Shown here in pieces: positions 1-7,618 of a stretch of DNA of 35,585 bases. The stretch comes from an uncultured Bacteroidota bacterium (GTDB lineage: Bacteria > Bacteroidota > Bacteroidia > AKYH767-A > OLB10). Position 1 is the first letter of the stretch; the number at the start of each line of letters is the position of its first letter. The position numbers and the translations under genes are program-made. Below the pieces are notes generated by a model, which searched no databases, was not told where the DNA came from, and saw only the letters and a list, made by a program, of their open reading frames with translations. The stretch lies in the NCBI GenBank assembly GCA_903922455.1, contig CAIXTT010000312.1, positions 1 through 35,585 on the forward strand. The letters run 5' to 3'.

Positions 1-2237
1 ACTTTAACATGAAGGATAAGTCTTTTAAGAACGTTGAAATTAATAAGACTTGGAATTATGGCGCATTGAATTCAATTGTTACTTTACAAAATGAATTTTG
101 GTTGGGAACCGAAGGCTTTGGGTTAGTGGATTATGAATTTAGTGGGGATAGACGACTTCGGAATTTTAATTTTTCAAAAGGGTTTCCTTATAAGAAAGTG
201 ACCGCACTTATGCGTGATCGTGAAGGGAATGTTTGGATTATAGGAGATAATAAATTGATTTACTCTCCAGGCGAAAAAGTGGAATTCGTAAATGACGCAG
301 GTGGATTTGCTTTTGATAGTATTCAAGCAATAACAACAAGCAAAGATGGTTATGTTTGGTTTAGTAAACCTTCTGGTTTGTTTCGATTTGATTATTTAGC
401 AAATGATCAACAAAGAATCAGGAAGTATACATTAGATGCCAGTAAGAAAAAGTTGCATATCGTTTCTTTGTATGAAGATCGATTAGGATTTATTTGGGTA
501 GGGACCTTCGATGATGCATTGTATCGACTTGAACCAATAACTGGAAAAGTAAAAAAATACACAACTAAAGATGGATTGATTAATGCAAACATCATTTCTA
601 TTTCAGGGAATAAGGATGAATTTTGGTTAGCTACTTTAGAAGGAGTTGTGAAATGCAAAATTACTGACTCTTCATTGGATGATGACGAACCAATTTATTC
701 TTTTAGTAATAAGCAGGGTTTTGAATTGCCTTTTAATGGATTTGTATATAAGATTTTTGTAGATACTAAAGGTCGAGTTTGGTTTGGCACCGATGGGAAA
801 GGGATTGTCATGCATGAGAATAATAAAATTCAAGAATTTTCGGGTCTAAAAAATGGTAAAGTAATTTATTCGATCACAGAAGATCGCTACGGGAATATTT
901 GGTTTAATACACAACACCAAGGATTGTTACGATACGATGGTAAATCATTTCGAAATTTTAATCTTAGTAATGGATTGTCAGCTCTCGATATTTCAGGAAT
1001 CGAATCTGATAATATTGGAAATATAGTCGTGATTCATTCAAAAGGCTTGGATATAATCAATTCGAAAACTTTGGAAATTGAAAAAATTAGTTCGGAGTCG
1101 GGTATTAATACAATCGATGCAGATTTGAATACCGTTGCACGCGATGGTAAAGGAGGTGTATGGATTGGTTCTCGAAATAAACTGCTTCGTTATTATAGTT
1201 ATATTAAAGAGCGATCTTATCAACCACATTTAATTCTGAATGCTGTGTATACATTCATGAAGCAAAGTGTAGATGTTAGAGATTCTATTTTTGAGTATAA
1301 TCAGAATAATATCTCAATTGATTATATCGGACTCTGGTACACCAACCCCGATTTAGTTTCTTATCGTTATCGATTGGTAGGCTTCAGTAACACATGGATC
1401 CCAACTCGAGATCGAATCGTAACTTTTCCTAATTTACCACCCGGTTCTTATAAATTTGAAGTAATCGCAGGAATTGGTGGCCAGTTTAAAAGTCAAAAGG
1501 TATTAACCTATGGTTTTAGAATTATGAGGCCCATGTGGAAGGAAAATTGGTTTGTAATAGGTGTTTTTTTAGTTGTAGCCTCCTCTATTATTATTATTAT
1601 TCGTGATCGTGATGTGCGTTTGAGAAAGTTGGAAAATTTGAAAAAGGAAAAAATCGAATATCAATTCGCAACATTGAAGAGTCAAGTAAATCCTCATTTC
1701 TTGTTTAATAGTTTTAATACACTTATTGCAATAATTGAAATCGATAAGGAAACCGCTATTGCTTATGTAGAAAAATTATCTGACTATTTCAGAAATTTGG
1801 TACACCATCGTGATAAAGACTTAGTGACTCTACAAGAAGAACTGGAAATGGTAAATACGTATTATTATCTTCAGCAAAAAAGATTTGGTGATGCACTGCA
1901 GTTGAATATTGATATTCCTAATGAATGGAGATTTAAATATGGTGTGCCTCCATTGTCCTTGCAATTGTTAATTGAGAATGCAGTAAAACACAATGCCGTT
2001 TCGCATGAAACTCCACTCACTGTTTATGTGAATGTAAAGGAAAATGGAAGTTTAGTTATTCGAAATACACTGAATCCAAAAATGCATCCTGAACCAAGTG
2101 CCGGAATCGGCTTGCAGAATATAATTTCAAGATTCCAAATTGTTTCTGGACAAAAAGTGATCGTGAGTTTTATTCACGATGAATTCGTCGTTCAAATCCC
2201 CTTAATAAAATTGAATCATGAAAGTACTAATCATTGA
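1..2237 (+). CDS. LytS-type sensor histidine kinase with Reg_prop propeller and Y_Y_Y domain (5' partial)
   Basis: A membrane sensor kinase that should phosphorylate the LytTR regulator encoded next. The reading frame is open to the left window edge; the first ATG (base 9) gives 742 residues with no signal peptide and begins inside a propeller repeat, so the true N-terminus lies upstream. Residues about 1-400 hold repeated Reg_prop-like units (for example GRVWFGTDGKG, GNIWFNTQHQGLLRYDG). A Y_Y_Y domain covers about 430-495 and one membrane helix about 512-533, followed by a short charged coil. The His_kinase (PF06580) motif NPHFLFNSFN places the phospho-acceptor at His563. An N-box (LLIENAVKHN, about 650) and a GIGLQN glycine box (about 699) form the ATPase. 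The stop codon overlaps the regulator by 20 bp, which suggests translational coupling. The propeller ligand is unknown. Confidence 0.93.
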   Translation, partial: FNMKDKSFKNVEINKTWNYGALNSIVTLQNEFWLGTEGFGLVDYEFSGDRRLRNFNFSKGFPYKKVTALMRDREGNVWIIGDNKLIYSPGEKVEFVNDAGGFAFDSIQAITTSKDGYVWFSKPSGLFRFDYLANDQQRIRKYTLDASKKKLHIVSLYEDRLGFIWVGTFDDALYRLEPITGKVKKYTTKDGLINANIISISGNKDEFWLATLEGVVKCKITDSSLDDDEPIYSFSNKQGFELPFNGFVYKIFVDTKGRVWFGTDGKGIVMHENNKIQEFSGLKNGKVIYSITEDRYGNIWFNTQHQGLLRYDGKSFRNFNLSNGLSALDISGIESDNIGNIVVIHSKGLDIINSKTLEIEKISSESGINTIDADLNTVARDGKGGVWIGSRNKLLRYYSYIKERSYQPHLILNAVYTFMKQSVDVRDSIFEYNQNNISIDYIGLWYTNPDLVSYRYRLVGFSNTWIPTRDRIVTFPNLPPGSYKFEVIAGIGGQFKSQKVLTYGFRIMRPMWKENWFVIGVFLVVASSIIIIIRDRDVRLRKLENLKKEKIEYQFATLKSQVNPHFLFNSFNTLIAIIEIDKETAIAYVEKLSDYFRNLVHHRDKDLVTLQEELEMVNTYYYLQQKRFGDALQLNIDIPNEWRFKYGVPPLSLQLLIENAVKHNAVSHETPLTVYVNVKENGSLVIRNTLNPKMHPEPSAGIGLQNIISRFQIVSGQKVIVSFIHDEFVVQIPLIKLNHESTNH

Positions 2238-2976
2238 AGATGAAAAATTAGCTTCCGATCGTTTAACAAAAATGATTTTGGAGCTTGAACCTACTGCCGA
2301 AATTGTAGGTGCATTCGTAAGTGTAAAATCATCCGTTGAATGGTTGAAATCACACACCGCTCCGAATGTGATTATGATGGATATCAATTTGGCGGATGGA
2401 CAAAGCTTTGAAATCTTCTCGATGGTAGAAGTAAAAACACCAGTCATTTTTACAACAGCTTATGATCAACATGCATTGGATGCATTTAAAGTAAGTAGTA
2501 TCGACTATCTATTGAAGCCCATTAAAATGGAGGAGTTAAAGCGTGCTTTTGATAAGTTACATTCTTTCAATGAAGAGAATGCAAAGCAAATGGAAATTTT
2601 GTTGAAGAAATTCGCTATTCATTCTCGTGATTTTCAAAAAAGAATAGTAATTCGCTATGGCGATACTATCAAAATGGTGGAGGTAAGTGATGTAGCTTAT
2701 TTTTACACAGAGGAAAAGATTAATTACCTGTGTACACATGCTGATTTACGTTATCCGGTTGACCACAACTTGGATGAGTTGGAACATATGTTAGATCCTA
2801 GCGTTTTTTTTAGAATAAATAGGCAGTTTATAGTAAATATTCATGCTATCGATAAAATGTTAGCATGGTCGAAGTCAAGGGTGAAGGTGGTTCTACGCCC
2901 TCCAAGTAAAGAGGATACCATAGTAAGTACGGAGCGCTCACCGCATTTTAAAGGCTGGTTGACCGGAAATGGCTAA
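2218..2976 (+). CDS. LytTR-family response regulator
   Basis: A DNA-binding response regulator of 252 residues, the expected length for the receiver-LytTR class, and the partner of the overlapping sensor kinase. The CheY-like receiver (about 1-120) shows the acidic pair in LIIEDE, the phospho-acceptor Asp55 in MMDINLADG, a TTAY switch segment and the conserved Lys in LLKPIK (about 104). The LytTR domain (about 140-245) contains the typical FFRINRQFIVNIHAI segment. The ATG at 2218 lies inside the 3' end of the kinase gene. The targets are not visible. The next genes, encoding exported heme-motif proteins, start 99 bp downstream on the same strand and may be regulated by it or simply be neighbours. 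Confidence 0.95.
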   Translation: MKVLIIEDEKLASDRLTKMILELEPTAEIVGAFVSVKSSVEWLKSHTAPNVIMMDINLADGQSFEIFSMVEVKTPVIFTTAYDQHALDAFKVSSIDYLLKPIKMEELKRAFDKLHSFNEENAKQMEILLKKFAIHSRDFQKRIVIRYGDTIKMVEVSDVAYFYTEEKINYLCTHADLRYPVDHNLDELEHMLDPSVFFRINRQFIVNIHAIDKMLAWSKSRVKVVLRPPSKEDTIVSTERSPHFKGWLTGNG

Positions 2977-2990
2977 ATCGATTTCATAAT

Positions 2991-3020
2991 ACACTATTTT
3001 CCCGTTCAGTGTTTTTTTTT
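2991..3020 (+). terminator. weak candidate terminator after the response regulator
   Basis: A 5-bp inverted repeat (ACACT at 2991-2995, AGTGT at 3008-3012) is followed directly by a run of eight or more T. The stem is short, so this is a weak call, but it sits 15 bp after the regulator stop and before the next gene cluster. Confidence 0.3.
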
Positions 3021-3075
3021 CCTTGCTCAGAACATTTCAATTTTATTTGGTCAGGTGCGGATGTAATTTCGTATT

Positions 3076-3810
3076 ATGATTAGAATTGGAAAAATTGATA
3101 TCAGCAAAAGTGACTGGAAAATAGTCTTTGGTATATTTATATTTCTCTTTGCTTCATGTAAGCATGAAATTCCACAGCCTATTGTAACAACAGTTCCTGT
3201 TGACAATGGAAATGGGAATACATTGCCTTGTGATAGTGATAGCGTTTATTTTAATATGCAGATATTACCTTTTCTAATAGCAAACTGCGCACAACCTGGT
3301 TGTCATGATGCCGCATCGCATGAGGATGGTATAACAATTACCTCGTATCAAACATTGATGAATTCAGGGATTATTGTACCTGGCGACCCCAATGACGGTG
3401 ATTTTATGGATGTAATTACTACTTCTGATCCGAATGATAGAATGCCCCCACCACCTGCCCCTCTTTTAACAAGCCAACAAATACAATTAATTCAGACCTG
3501 GATTACTCAAGGAGCCCAAAACTTAAATTGTGATGGTGGATGTGATACATCAAACGTAACTTATAATGCAGTTGTTAAACCCATCATGCAAAATAAATGT
3601 CAAGGTTGCCATCAAGGTACGAGCCCCGGAGGAGGTGTAAATCTCTCGACTTACTTAGGTGTTCAGGGTTCTGCCATCGATGGTTCTTTATTAGGATCTG
3701 TTGAACATGCTCCCGGTTGGAGTGCAATGCCAAAAAACACAAGTAAATTACCCGATTGTGATATTGCAAAAATTAGAATATGGGTTAATGCTGGATCTCC
3801 TAATAATTAG
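3076..3810 (+). CDS. lipoprotein with two cytochrome c-like heme modules
   Basis: An exported lipoprotein of 244 residues. The N-terminus has a hydrophobic stretch (16-26) ending in a lipobox-like FASC, with acylation predicted at Cys28. Two related modules follow. The first has an unusual CX4CH site (Cys71, Cys76, His77) and the second a standard CXXCH site (Cys175, Cys178, His179). Each is followed by a Met-Pro segment (NDRMPP; WSAMPK) that could give an axial Met ligand, and ends with a conserved I-W-I/V-N/T-x-G-A/S stretch. This layout recalls the Planctomycete-type cytochrome c modules found in Bacteroidota surface proteins. The second module is clearly homologous to the whole mature part of the next gene's product. 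Electron transfer at the cell surface or periplasm is likely, but the partner is unknown. Confidence 0.85.
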   Translation: MIRIGKIDISKSDWKIVFGIFIFLFASCKHEIPQPIVTTVPVDNGNGNTLPCDSDSVYFNMQILPFLIANCAQPGCHDAASHEDGITITSYQTLMNSGIIVPGDPNDGDFMDVITTSDPNDRMPPPPAPLLTSQQIQLIQTWITQGAQNLNCDGGCDTSNVTYNAVVKPIMQNKCQGCHQGTSPGGGVNLSTYLGVQGSAIDGSLLGSVEHAPGWSAMPKNTSKLPDCDIAKIRIWVNAGSPNN

Positions 3811-3855
3811 TAAAATGCGTTGCTTACTATTTCTTATCTATAAATTAATACAAAA

Positions 3856-4236
3856 GTGGAATTATTAAAACGACTTCCCAATTCTTTGATCCTTGTCACT
3901 CTGCTGACACTCCTTTTTTCAGGATGTTATTATGATGTAGAGGAAGAATTGTATCCCAATAATGGTGTGTGTGATACAAGTAATGTTACTTATACCTTAA
4001 CAATTGCACCAATCTTGAATAGTAGCTGCAACGCTTGTCATAGTGGTGCTGCTCCAAGTGGAAATATTGATTTGAGTAATTATGCAAATGTAAAATTGTA
4101 TGCTGATGATGGCTCTCTCTATGGATCAATGAGCCATGATCCCAATTGGTCACAAATGCCTCAAGGAGGAAATAAAGTGGATGATTGCACTTTACTGAAA
4201 GTAAAAGTTTGGATTGATAATGGAGCAACGAATTAA
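3856..4236 (+). CDS. small lipoprotein with one cytochrome c-like heme module
   Basis: An exported lipoprotein of 126 residues with a clear lipobox, LFSG|C, giving Cys24 as the acylated residue. The mature part is a single module: CDTSNVTY, then CNACH (Cys58, Cys61, His62), WSQMPQGG as a possible Met ligand, and a final VKVWIDNGA. It aligns by eye with residues about 152-244 of the preceding lipoprotein, so the two are tandem paralogues. The start used is GTG at 3856; no upstream ATG gives a signal sequence, and starting later would lose it. It lies 45 bp after its paralogue and abuts the OB-fold gene downstream. A heme-binding role is inferred from the motif only. Confidence 0.82.
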   Translation: MELLKRLPNSLILVTLLTLLFSGCYYDVEEELYPNNGVCDTSNVTYTLTIAPILNSSCNACHSGAAPSGNIDLSNYANVKLYADDGSLYGSMSHDPNWSQMPQGGNKVDDCTLLKVKVWIDNGATN

Positions 4237-4653
4237 ATGAATATGAAAAAAATTGGATGGACATTATTAGCTCTTGTAAGTATTGTAGGGTTAATTGGAT
4301 ATTATTTATACAATAAACCAGTCGATAGTTTGGAAAACGTAAAACCTACAGCTACCTTATCAGCTGACTCGATCTTTCAACTGTTTGAGCAAAATGAAAT
4401 GATATCAAATGAACTTTATTTGAATAAAGTAATTTCTGTTTCAGGCAAAATTCAAAATGTGCTAGCAGATACAAGCGGTGTCGCTATTACTTTGCAAACA
4501 AGTTCTGGTCTTTTTGGTGTTACTTGTAAAATGGATGAAACGAATTTAGATGTTTCACATTATTCTGAGGGTCAAACGGTGAAAATAAAAGGATTATGCA
4601 CAGGTTATTTGATGGATGTGATTTTAATTCGATGTGTAGTAGAAAGTAATTAG
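4237..4653 (+). CDS. membrane-anchored OB-fold (tRNA_anti-like) protein
   Basis: A 138-residue protein with one N-terminal membrane helix (about 4-24) and a soluble remainder that resembles the tRNA_anti-like OB-fold family (PF12869) of Bacteroidota. The diagnostic features are the segment with NKVISVSGKIQNV, a middle strand with GVAITLQT, and the end with GQTVKIKGLCTGYLMD. It starts immediately after the stop of the heme lipoprotein, as ATG AAT ATG, so either ATG (4237 or 4243) could be used. Its place within a run of exported heme-motif proteins suggests an envelope role, not a tRNA role. The family name reflects fold similarity, and the molecular function is unknown. Confidence 0.8.
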   Translation: MNMKKIGWTLLALVSIVGLIGYYLYNKPVDSLENVKPTATLSADSIFQLFEQNEMISNELYLNKVISVSGKIQNVLADTSGVAITLQTSSGLFGVTCKMDETNLDVSHYSEGQTVKIKGLCTGYLMDVILIRCVVESN

Positions 4654-4689
4654 TAAAATCAAAACATACAAAACATAAAAAATAAAAAA

Positions 4690-5538
4690 ATGAATAAAGC
4701 GCGTTTAATGTCAATTGCAATTATTGCAATAGTAATGTCTACCGCATTCGGTATATTAAGTGATAATGGGAAAGCTGGTTATACCGGTTCTCCAAGCGAA
4801 TTGAATTGCGACGACTGTCACAGTACATTTGGAAGTTCAAATACAGGTACTGGTTCTATTTATGTTACTTCTTCTATGAACAACTGGCAGTATGTGCCAG
4901 GCCAAACCTATACGGTGAATGTCATTGTAAAGCAAAGTGGAAAACCACTTTTTGGAATAGGGTTTGAAGCACTTACTTCCACGAATGCCAATGCCGGTTC
5001 TTTAGTAATTACCAATCCTGCTAATACACAAATTAAAACTAAAACAGTGAGTGGTATAACTCGAAATAATGTAGTACATCAGTTAAATGGAGGGATGCAT
5101 GCTGATTCTGCCATTTTTACTTTTAATTGGGTTGCACCTTCTGCAAACATTGGAAATGTTACATTTTATTTTGCAGGGATTGCTGCTAATAATAATGGTA
5201 ATGAAAATAATGATTATGTTTATAATAGTTCTAAGGTGGTTACTCCTGCAAGTGCCACTGGAATTCTTGAACAAAGTAAAACTATTTCAGAGTTTAAATC
5301 TTATGTAAACACCGAAGGTCGAATTGCAATAGAGTTTCAATCGGCAACAGCTGACCAATCACGCATTAATTTGTACGATATGGATGGTCGAATGATCAGT
5401 TCGCAATTGATCGAAAGTCATTCAATTGGCGAAGTGAAATCAAGTATTTCAGTTCCTGCTGAATTAAAAAGCGGAAATTATATCGTATCCATTTTATCAA
5501 GTAATCAAAAACTAAGTTCAAAAATATTTATCCCTTAA
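4690..5538 (+). CDS. choice-of-anchor V domain protein with CxxCH motif and T9SS sorting domain
   Basis: A secreted protein of 282 residues. A signal peptide (about 1-21) is followed by a Reeler-like/choice-of-anchor V domain (about 25-185). Near its start lies NCDDCHS, a CxxCH motif with Cys40, Cys43 and His44 just after GYTGSPSE; such a motif at this position is common in this domain class. The last 80 or so residues form a type A T9SS C-terminal sorting domain: INLYDMDGRMI, then LKSGNYIVSILSSNQKLSSKIFI at the extreme end. The protein is thus expected to cross the outer membrane by T9SS. It is 13 bp upstream of the YceI gene in the same apparent operon. Whether the CxxCH binds heme is unproven. 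Confidence 0.88.
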   Translation: MNKARLMSIAIIAIVMSTAFGILSDNGKAGYTGSPSELNCDDCHSTFGSSNTGTGSIYVTSSMNNWQYVPGQTYTVNVIVKQSGKPLFGIGFEALTSTNANAGSLVITNPANTQIKTKTVSGITRNNVVHQLNGGMHADSAIFTFNWVAPSANIGNVTFYFAGIAANNNGNENNDYVYNSSKVVTPASATGILEQSKTISEFKSYVNTEGRIAIEFQSATADQSRINLYDMDGRMISSQLIESHSIGEVKSSISVPAELKSGNYIVSILSSNQKLSSKIFIP

Positions 5539-5551
5539 ATTTTATAAAATT

Positions 5552-6103
5552 ATGAAAACCTATTTAAGTATTATCGTGATGTTAGTTCTGTTTTCTGTTC
5601 AATCAGAAGCACAAAACAGATATTTTACCCGTACAGGAAAAGTGTATTTCTTATCAGATGCTCCGCTTGAAAAAATTGATGCTAAAAATTCTCAAGCAAC
5701 AAGTGTTTTTGATGCTACCTCAGGGCAGTTTGAATTCGCAATATTGATGAAAGCATTTGAATTTGAAAAGGCTTTGATGATGGAGCATTTTCATGAAAAT
5801 TATGTGGAGTCAGATAAGTACCCGAAAGCTGTATTCAAAGGGGTTATCTCCAATATTGCTAAGGTGGATTGTACAAAGGATGGCGTCTACCCTGTACTTT
5901 ATAAAGGTACATTAATGATGCATGGTGTAACGAAGGAAATGGAAGGCAAAGGGGTATTTACTGTGAAAGAAGGAAAGGTTGTTGCGCACAGTGATTTTAC
6001 AATTCTAATAAGCGATTATAAAATTGAAATTCCAAGTTTGGTTAAAGAGAAAGTGTCAAATGAAGTTAAAATTGTTGTCGATGCCAATTATGCTAAGATG
6101 TAA
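5552..6103 (+). CDS. YceI-family protein
   Basis: A 183-residue protein with a signal peptide ending near SEAQ (about residue 21). The mature part fits the YceI lipocalin-like beta-barrel family, which binds isoprenoid-type or other lipophilic molecules in the periplasm. Visible family features are the early GKVYFLSDAPLEKIDAKN strand pair, MMEHFHENYVESDKYPKAVF, where the conserved H-x-N/S...Y/FP region of YceI sits, the GTLMMHGVTKEM segment, and the final strands. Family length is about 170-190, so this is complete. It begins 13 bp after the anchor V gene and overlaps the signal-peptide start of the DUF5777 gene by 14 bp, which suggests joint translation. The ligand is unknown. Confidence 0.9.
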   Translation: MKTYLSIIVMLVLFSVQSEAQNRYFTRTGKVYFLSDAPLEKIDAKNSQATSVFDATSGQFEFAILMKAFEFEKALMMEHFHENYVESDKYPKAVFKGVISNIAKVDCTKDGVYPVLYKGTLMMHGVTKEMEGKGVFTVKEGKVVAHSDFTILISDYKIEIPSLVKEKVSNEVKIVVDANYAKM

Positions 6104-7010
6104 ATTATTTTATTTCATTTTTGGAGTTTGTTTCTTGATAAATTCTTCACCCATTGTTGCTCAAGATGATCTCTTGGATATGCTCGGTGAAGAAGAACAG
6201 AAGAAAGAATTTGTTAAGAATGCATTTAAAGCTACACGCGTCATCAGTGCTCAATCGTTAGAGCATGTTGGCGCTGGTGTTCTCGACTTTAGAATATTGC
6301 ATCGATTCGGACGAGTGAATGGGGGCTCTAGAGAGGCTTATGGATTAGACCAAGCAACGATTAGACTTGGATTGGATTATGGAATTAGTAATCGAATTAT
6401 GATTGGCCTAGGAAGATCTAGTAATAAAAAGGAAATAGATGGATTTGTAAAGTACCGTATGTTATGGCAAGGTAGGGGAAAAGGATCTGTTCCTTTCTCA
6501 ATGATACTTCTTTCGGGCTTTTCTAAGGATGGACTCGAATGGGCAAAACCTGAAAGAGAGAATTATTATACCTCACGATTTTCTTATTTTGGTCAAGCAT
6601 TGATTGGAAGAAAATTTTCGGATTCATTTAGTATGCAAATTATGCCTACCATCATACATCGTAATTTGGTAGCTAAAACTATTGATGAGCATGATATTTA
6701 TTCAATAGGAGTAGGAGCCCGCATTAAACTTACTCGCCGGCTTTCATTCAACGCCGAGTATTTTTACAATTTGCCCGATCAGTTATCATTAACTAGTACA
6801 AATCCGCTTTCTTTCGGTTTTGATATTGAAACCGGTGGTCACGTATTCCAATTACATTTCACAAATGCCCTCGGCATGAATGAACGTTCATTAATCACCG
6901 ATACAAATGGAAGTTGGGAAAAAGGCGATATCCATTTTGGATTTAATATTTCGAGAGTGTTTACTATTTCTACTCCTAAGGAATTTAGAAAGAAGAAGAC
7001 AGATGATTAG
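6090..7010 (+). CDS. DUF5777 family outer-membrane-type beta-barrel protein
   Basis: A protein of about 306 residues. I chose the ATG at 6090 because it gives a compact signal peptide (MLRCKLFYFIFGVCFLIN, ending near IVAQ); ATG 6081 is an alternative and the longer open frame from 6024 is inside the YceI gene. The mature part has LLDMLGEEEQKKEFV, then ATRVISAQSLEHVGAGVLDF and repeated amphipathic strands (for example GYGLD, IMIGLGRS, YFGQALIGRKF), typical of the DUF5777 family of Bacteroidota. It is probably an outer-membrane barrel. The start codon overlaps the end of the YceI gene by 14 bp. YceI/DUF5777 pairing here suggests a joint function, such as handling a lipophilic ligand, but this is inference. 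Confidence 0.85.
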   Translation: MLRCKLFYFIFGVCFLINSSPIVAQDDLLDMLGEEEQKKEFVKNAFKATRVISAQSLEHVGAGVLDFRILHRFGRVNGGSREAYGLDQATIRLGLDYGISNRIMIGLGRSSNKKEIDGFVKYRMLWQGRGKGSVPFSMILLSGFSKDGLEWAKPERENYYTSRFSYFGQALIGRKFSDSFSMQIMPTIIHRNLVAKTIDEHDIYSIGVGARIKLTRRLSFNAEYFYNLPDQLSLTSTNPLSFGFDIETGGHVFQLHFTNALGMNERSLITDTNGSWEKGDIHFGFNISRVFTISTPKEFRKKKTDD

Positions 7011-7618
7011 TGAACGATGCACTGATTTTTCAATTACTAATTGTTAAGCATTAATTTCGATTTTAATTCAAGATTCTTTTAACCACAGAGTTTCTAACTA
7101 TAATCCTAATTTTAATTTACCATTTCTTTCTTGCCCTCTTTCCCTTGAAGAGGCAGGGGAGAGGCCAATCTAATTAGGTAAAGAAATGTTGACCCAGAAT
7201 GGGTCATATGTTTATAGAAAAAATGTGGTTTGTTGTTGTTCGACCCCTTCGGGGTCGTATATTTTTGCGGTCTTTTTTCTATAAGCATATGATGCCTTCG
7301 GCATCTTGATCCTTTATATAATGACATTGGGGGGAGAGGCTAAAATTTAATTTTAGCTGCAATCTATTTTTATTTTAGCAATAAGTATTGACTGAAGTAA
7401 ATTCGAAATTTCATGTATTGACTTTGCAAATAACTAAGATGGCTAGTGATGAAATTATTGATGAGTATTGTGCAAATCCATTTTTTTGATAATTTCATTT
7501 TCAACTTTAATGTAGTTAAGTACTGATTTAACCATCAATTTTACCATTTTAAGGAAATTTATTTTACCTATCAGTAAGTAGTTCTCACATTTGTTTCGAA
7601 CTTAAAAAATTAATTAAA
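7011..7618. other. 608-bp intergenic region with repeats
   Basis: No convincing gene is present. The region holds a short hairpin-rich repeat (about 7120-7165 and 7331-7340, with ggggagaggc twice), the three-hairpin element listed separately, and a 10-bp inverted repeat (7449-7458 with 7489-7498, spacer 30 bp). The last 120 bp before the ATG at 7619 are very AT-rich and should contain the promoter of the fibronectin III protein, but I could not find a good match to the Bacteroidota TTG/TAnnTTTG pattern. Confidence 0.7.
7156..7340. repeat. three-hairpin symmetric element with 10-bp flanking direct repeats
   Basis: Three 15-nt hairpins, each with a 6-bp stem and 3-nt loop, lie at 7191-7205 (gaccca-gaa-tgggtc), 7242-7256 (gacccc-ttc-ggggtc) and 7291-7305 (gatgcc-ttc-ggcatc). 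The outer two sit at the tips of a 20-bp inverted repeat (7204-7223 with 7273-7292, one mismatch), so the element is nearly mirror-symmetric around the middle hairpin. The 10-mer ggggagaggc occurs at 7156-7165 and again at 7331-7340, as expected if about 165 bp were inserted into one site. It looks like a small non-coding dispersed repeat of the kind seen between Bacteroidota genes. No protein-coding content is supported. Confidence 0.7.

Noticed and set aside
6024-6089. N-terminal extension of the DUF5777 protein
   Set aside because: It overlaps the YceI gene in another frame and would put about 22 basic, non-signal residues before the signal peptide at 6090.
7112-7327. 71-codon frame on the - strand
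   Set aside because: It lies inside the hairpin repeat region; its codons are made by the inverted repeats and it has no domain pattern.
7381-7426. Bacteroidota-type promoter (TTG and TGACTTTG) upstream of 7619
   Set aside because: The spacing of 28 bp is too long and the -7 element lacks the TA, so it is not called.
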